From Bacteroides sp. (GTDB taxonomy: Bacteria > Bacteroidota > Bacteroidia > Bacteroidales > Bacteroidaceae), in contig NZ_JAQVBV010000011.1 in the NCBI RefSeq assembly GCF_028690125.1, positions 62,001 through 126,000 of the forward strand: DNA of 64,000 bases. The letters run 5' to 3'. Shown here piece after piece: positions 61,358-64,000 of the stretch; the stretch's first letter is position 1; the number at the start of each line of letters is the position of its first letter. Under the pieces are notes generated by a model. The model searched no databases. It saw only the letters and a program-made list of their open reading frames with translations, and was not told the origin of the DNA. A program made the position numbers and the translations under genes.

Positions 61358-61380
61358 AAGTGAGGCTTCATGCCTCACTT
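61358..61380 (-). terminator. Terminator of the injection-system operon
   Basis: AAGTGAGGC pairs with GCCTCACTT around TTCAT. On the minus strand it is followed by ACTTTTTC. Confidence 0.75.
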
Positions 61381-61446
61381 ATCTCACTATAATCCCCACA
61401 TCAATAAGTTCATCTCTTCTCCGTATCTACCCCATTTTCCATCCAC

Positions 61447-62739
61447 CTACAACTTCTGCTTCTCCTTATTCAATGCTTGCCTTAAAGTTCCACTATCCAA
61501 CACCACCCTATCCGAATGAACCAGATACAAAGCACACCTCCGCACAACATTAGCAATAGACCCTCCCGACAATTCCGTTTCTGCTGCCTGTTTAATAAGC
61601 TCTTCACTGTTTTTCCCCAGCCACACTTCAGGTAGCATCTTCCTCCACAATTCCGCGCGAAGTTCAGCCGTAGGCATTGGAAAGTAAATGACCGATTGAA
61701 ATCGGCGTGAAAACGCCTCATCAATATTGGAACGTAAGTTTGTAGCTAATACTACCATACCCGGGAAATCCTCTATACGCTGTAACAGGTAAGCCACTTC
61801 CTGATTGGCATGTCGGTCATTAGATGTATTTGTCGAAGTACGTTTCCCGAAAAGAGCATCCGCTTCGTCAAAAAACAAAATCCAATTTCTGTTCTCTGCA
61901 AGGTCAAACACCTTCGCCAGGTTTTTCTCCGTTTCTCCAATATACTTGGAAACAATCATAGACAAATCAACCCGGTACACATCCATCCCGTTTTTCTTTC
62001 CAAGCAATGTGGCAGCCAATGTCTTTCCCGTACCCGGCGGGCCGTAAAACAAAGAACGATAACCGGCTTTCAAGAAGCGCGCCAGTCCCCATTCATCCAT
62101 GATTATTTTATTGGAAGCTATCCAAGTATTAATTTCCTCCAATTCCATAGTAACGTGGTAGTCCAGCACCATGTCCTCCCATTCCAGTTCCGTAGTAATC
62201 CGTTTGGCAGGGAAACCTGCATGATAATCCGGCTTGTAATCCTTATCCAGCAATACCCGGCTTAGAAATTCCTCCGATACACTAAGTTGTCCGCTAAGGA
62301 AAGGTTCGCCATCTCCCGCCCCCTCCAACTGTAAGATATTCCGCACAGCCAATCTGTGATTTCTCTGTAAAAGTCCGATCATCTTTTTACGTTTCTCCAC
62401 ATCTTCCCCTGCAAGAATAAAGACAGCCGTTTCACCGGTTGGAAGAAAGCCGCCATGTGACAACCCCTTCCAGCCGCCGAACTCTGTATATTGACGGTCA
62501 AAATTTTTGTTCTGCACGAAAAATATATCCAGCATTTGGGGACAGACATGAGGCATAAGAGCCAACATAATTACGATCCTCTCTTCAAAAGACAGTTCTT
62601 GTACAGATGTTACCTTCTCAAGCCACCCGGAATCTGGCACTTGTATTTCTTCCAATGAGTTATATTCACACTCTTGTTGGAAATACAACTGAATGGATGT
62701 TGTCAGCACCTCACTGAACCAAGATATATGCTCGTGCAT
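61447..62739 (-). CDS. AAA+ ATPase of an extracellular contractile injection system
   Basis: A 430-aa protein with an N-terminal helical domain and a C-terminal AAA+ module: Walker A FYGPPGTGKTLAA near 233, Walker B WILFFDEADALFG near 291, sensor VVLATNLRSNIDEAF near 331 and the arginine finger SRRFQSVIYFPMP. AAA+ ATPases of this kind are constant members of eCIS loci, where they are thought to help load or assemble the particle. The ATG at 62739 is preferred over a GTG two codons earlier. Confidence 0.8.
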   Translation of the reverse strand: MHEHISWFSEVLTTSIQLYFQQECEYNSLEEIQVPDSGWLEKVTSVQELSFEERIVIMLALMPHVCPQMLDIFFVQNKNFDRQYTEFGGWKGLSHGGFLPTGETAVFILAGEDVEKRKKMIGLLQRNHRLAVRNILQLEGAGDGEPFLSGQLSVSEEFLSRVLLDKDYKPDYHAGFPAKRITTELEWEDMVLDYHVTMELEEINTWIASNKIIMDEWGLARFLKAGYRSLFYGPPGTGKTLAATLLGKKNGMDVYRVDLSMIVSKYIGETEKNLAKVFDLAENRNWILFFDEADALFGKRTSTNTSNDRHANQEVAYLLQRIEDFPGMVVLATNLRSNIDEAFSRRFQSVIYFPMPTAELRAELWRKMLPEVWLGKNSEELIKQAAETELSGGSIANVVRRCALYLVHSDRVVLDSGTLRQALNKEKQKL

Positions 62740-62751
62740 AAACACCTGTTT

Positions 62752-63363
62752 TTATAAACTGTTTGCTTTGTCACCCATCACATCTGCTTCATGCTCCAAA
62801 CCGACATTATCATTCACCGGCATCCCCCCCACTTCAGTTGTAGGCTCCACCCTACCAGCCATTTGCTGCGCTACATGCCATGCTTCGTGTGGCAGATGTT
62901 TCTCTTGTCCCGATGCTACATGAATATCTGTCCCCTGCGTATAAGCCAATGCTTGCACAGTAGCAGGTTTCGACGAGTTGTAATGCACCTTCACATTATC
63001 CATCGAAAAACCGGATAAATTCTCCACTCCTGCTTTCAGATTATCCGGCAAACCGGTATTATTCGGTTTCGATTGTACCGTCTCGTCTGCTTTCATCTGC
63101 ATACCATCCTCGTCATTTTCTCCTGTACGCTGAACCGTATGCTCAAATTTTCCTTGCAAAGCATTTTCCTCATCATCAAGAGCACATTGCACTGTCTCCT
63201 TAAACTTTCCCTGCAAAGCATTCTCTTCATCCTCCATACCTACCCGTTGAACGGCTGGTGTCACGTATGCCGAACGATTATCCACAAATTGCGCCATACC
63301 ATTTACTGCCATCGGCCGGATGGTACGGGCAGCCTTTTCCTGATGTACTTTTTCTTCTTTCAT
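62752..63363 (-). CDS. DUF4157 (eCIS core domain) protein
   Basis: A 203-aa protein. The C-terminal domain contains KHLPHEAWHVAQQMAGR, an HExxH-type metalloprotease-like site (residues about 159-163) characteristic of DUF4157, which is strongly linked to contractile injection systems. Three imperfect repeats of about 19 residues precede it (EENALQGKFKETVQ, EENALQGKFEHTVQ, EDGMQMKADETVQ). It is probably a cargo-associated or processing factor. It ends 12 nt before the ATPase gene. Confidence 0.75.
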   Translation of the reverse strand: MKEEKVHQEKAARTIRPMAVNGMAQFVDNRSAYVTPAVQRVGMEDEENALQGKFKETVQCALDDEENALQGKFEHTVQRTGENDEDGMQMKADETVQSKPNNTGLPDNLKAGVENLSGFSMDNVKVHYNSSKPATVQALAYTQGTDIHVASGQEKHLPHEAWHVAQQMAGRVEPTTEVGGMPVNDNVGLEHEADVMGDKANSL

Positions 63364-63387
63364 AATTATCTTATATTAAGTTCAACA

Positions 63388-64000
63388 TTAATAATCTTCT
63401 TTTTCGCGCCAGGACACATAGATTGGCTTTTTCAACCATGGGAAACTGATCACGTTATACGCCCATGGAACCGAATCCAACAACATATCGTACGAACGGG
63501 ATTCCACCGTCAGAGTCCATTTCTTCTCTTGTTGCACTATATGCCCGTTTCGGATGATAAAGTTGCACTGCAATCCCCTCACAGAAGAATTATTCATTTT
63601 TTCCCAATTAGCTTTTACACCGTTAAGCATTGATTCTACAATCCCGATTTCCCCTTCAGTCAATTCCATTTTAGGCGGTAAAGGTTCGGTAAATGGTAAA
63701 CTTACAAGTATCCGGTTGAATGCCAGTTCTTTTTCCTGATATTCCTTTTCCTCCAATGTCACAAGACGCTGCAAGATGTATATCGCCCGTATACGCGACT
63801 CACTATCCTTGAAATCTTTACGTTCCTCATCCAGTAGCCCGAGCATACCGAACAGGCGCGGAAACCAGGGAGCTAATAGTGCCAGTCCGGCATTACCAAC
63901 CGAAATAGATTCCGGTTCGTCCGGGGAAACATCTTGAACCAAACCCTTTTTCGCATCATTGATTTGTAATTCATCCATGATACTCTTCAACAGTTCCACC
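63388..64000 (-). CDS. Contractile injection system tape-measure-type protein (partial)
   Basis: At least 203 residues lie within the window; the 5' end is off the right edge. NAGLALLAPWFPRLFGMLGL and AIYILQRLVTLEEKEYQEKE, with LPFTEPLPP downstream, match the C-terminal part of the eCIS tape-measure-like family, as does the terminal region with VPWAYNVISFPWLKKPIYV. It is 24 nt upstream of the DUF4157 gene, forming one operon with the ATPase. Confidence 0.7.
   Translation of the reverse strand, partial: VELLKSIMDELQINDAKKGLVQDVSPDEPESISVGNAGLALLAPWFPRLFGMLGLLDEERKDFKDSESRIRAIYILQRLVTLEEKEYQEKELAFNRILVSLPFTEPLPPKMELTEGEIGIVESMLNGVKANWEKMNNSSVRGLQCNFIIRNGHIVQQEKKWTLTVESRSYDMLLDSVPWAYNVISFPWLKKPIYVSWREKEDY

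Noticed and set aside
1..64000. CRISPR arrays, rRNA and tRNA genes
   Set aside because: No regularly spaced repeats of CRISPR length and no tRNA- or rRNA-like sequence were seen by eye; a covariance search was not possible.

Overview
The window reads as accessory DNA from a member of the Bacteroidales (Bacteroides/Parabacteroides type). The evidence is AT-rich sequence, promoters of the Bacteroidetes form TAnnTTTG, PRTRC-system genes, Bacteroidetes-type HTH/DUF3987/DUF6371/MobC/MobB mobilization genes, and contractile-injection-system genes at the right edge. No rRNA, tRNA or CRISPR array was seen.

Region 1 (about 1-22,000, nearly all minus strand) looks like the maintenance and regulatory part of a large plasmid or integrative conjugative element. 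It holds PRTRC proteins C and E, a 1666-aa methylase-helicase, a PAPS-reductase-like enzyme, many small unknown proteins, a SLOG protein, a DnaN sliding clamp, and a lipoprotein/DnaK operon. It is split into short transcription units. Seven units begin with the same kind of structured leader of 135-180 nt (P0, P1, P2 and P3/P4 helices with compensatory changes), placed 40-95 nt before the first start codon and followed by an AGGGAAA box. Copies of TAYAAAAGG cluster upstream of most leaders, and most units end in a terminator hairpin. I regard this shared leader as the most likely undescribed feature of the window.

Region 2 (22,331-31,400) holds a serine-recombinase-like protein that lacks several catalytic residues, a multi-pass membrane protein, a UvrD-type helicase, and then a decayed mobilizable element on the minus strand: integrase remnant, two-TM protein, HTH protein, DUF3987 protein and DUF6371 primase-like protein, with the mob genes missing.

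Region 3 (about 31,640-61,200, plus strand) is an intact relative of that element, placed head to head with it. It has a four-HTH regulator, tyrosine integrase, MqsR/Panacea and HipBA toxin-antitoxin pairs, a two-TM protein, HTH, DUF3987, tandem DnaA boxes, a DUF6371 primase, a possible oriT, MobC and MobB. An IS110-family element follows. Then comes a compact defence operon: XRE regulator, SNF2-type helicase, DUF4391, a Septu-like PtuA/PtuB pair, a protein with an RNxxxH HEPN-like motif, type III Mod and Res, a GmrSD-like DUF262/HNH protein, Fic and RhuM.

Region 4 (61,358-64,000, minus strand) is the edge of an extracellular contractile injection system locus: AAA+ ATPase, DUF4157 protein and tape-measure-type protein.
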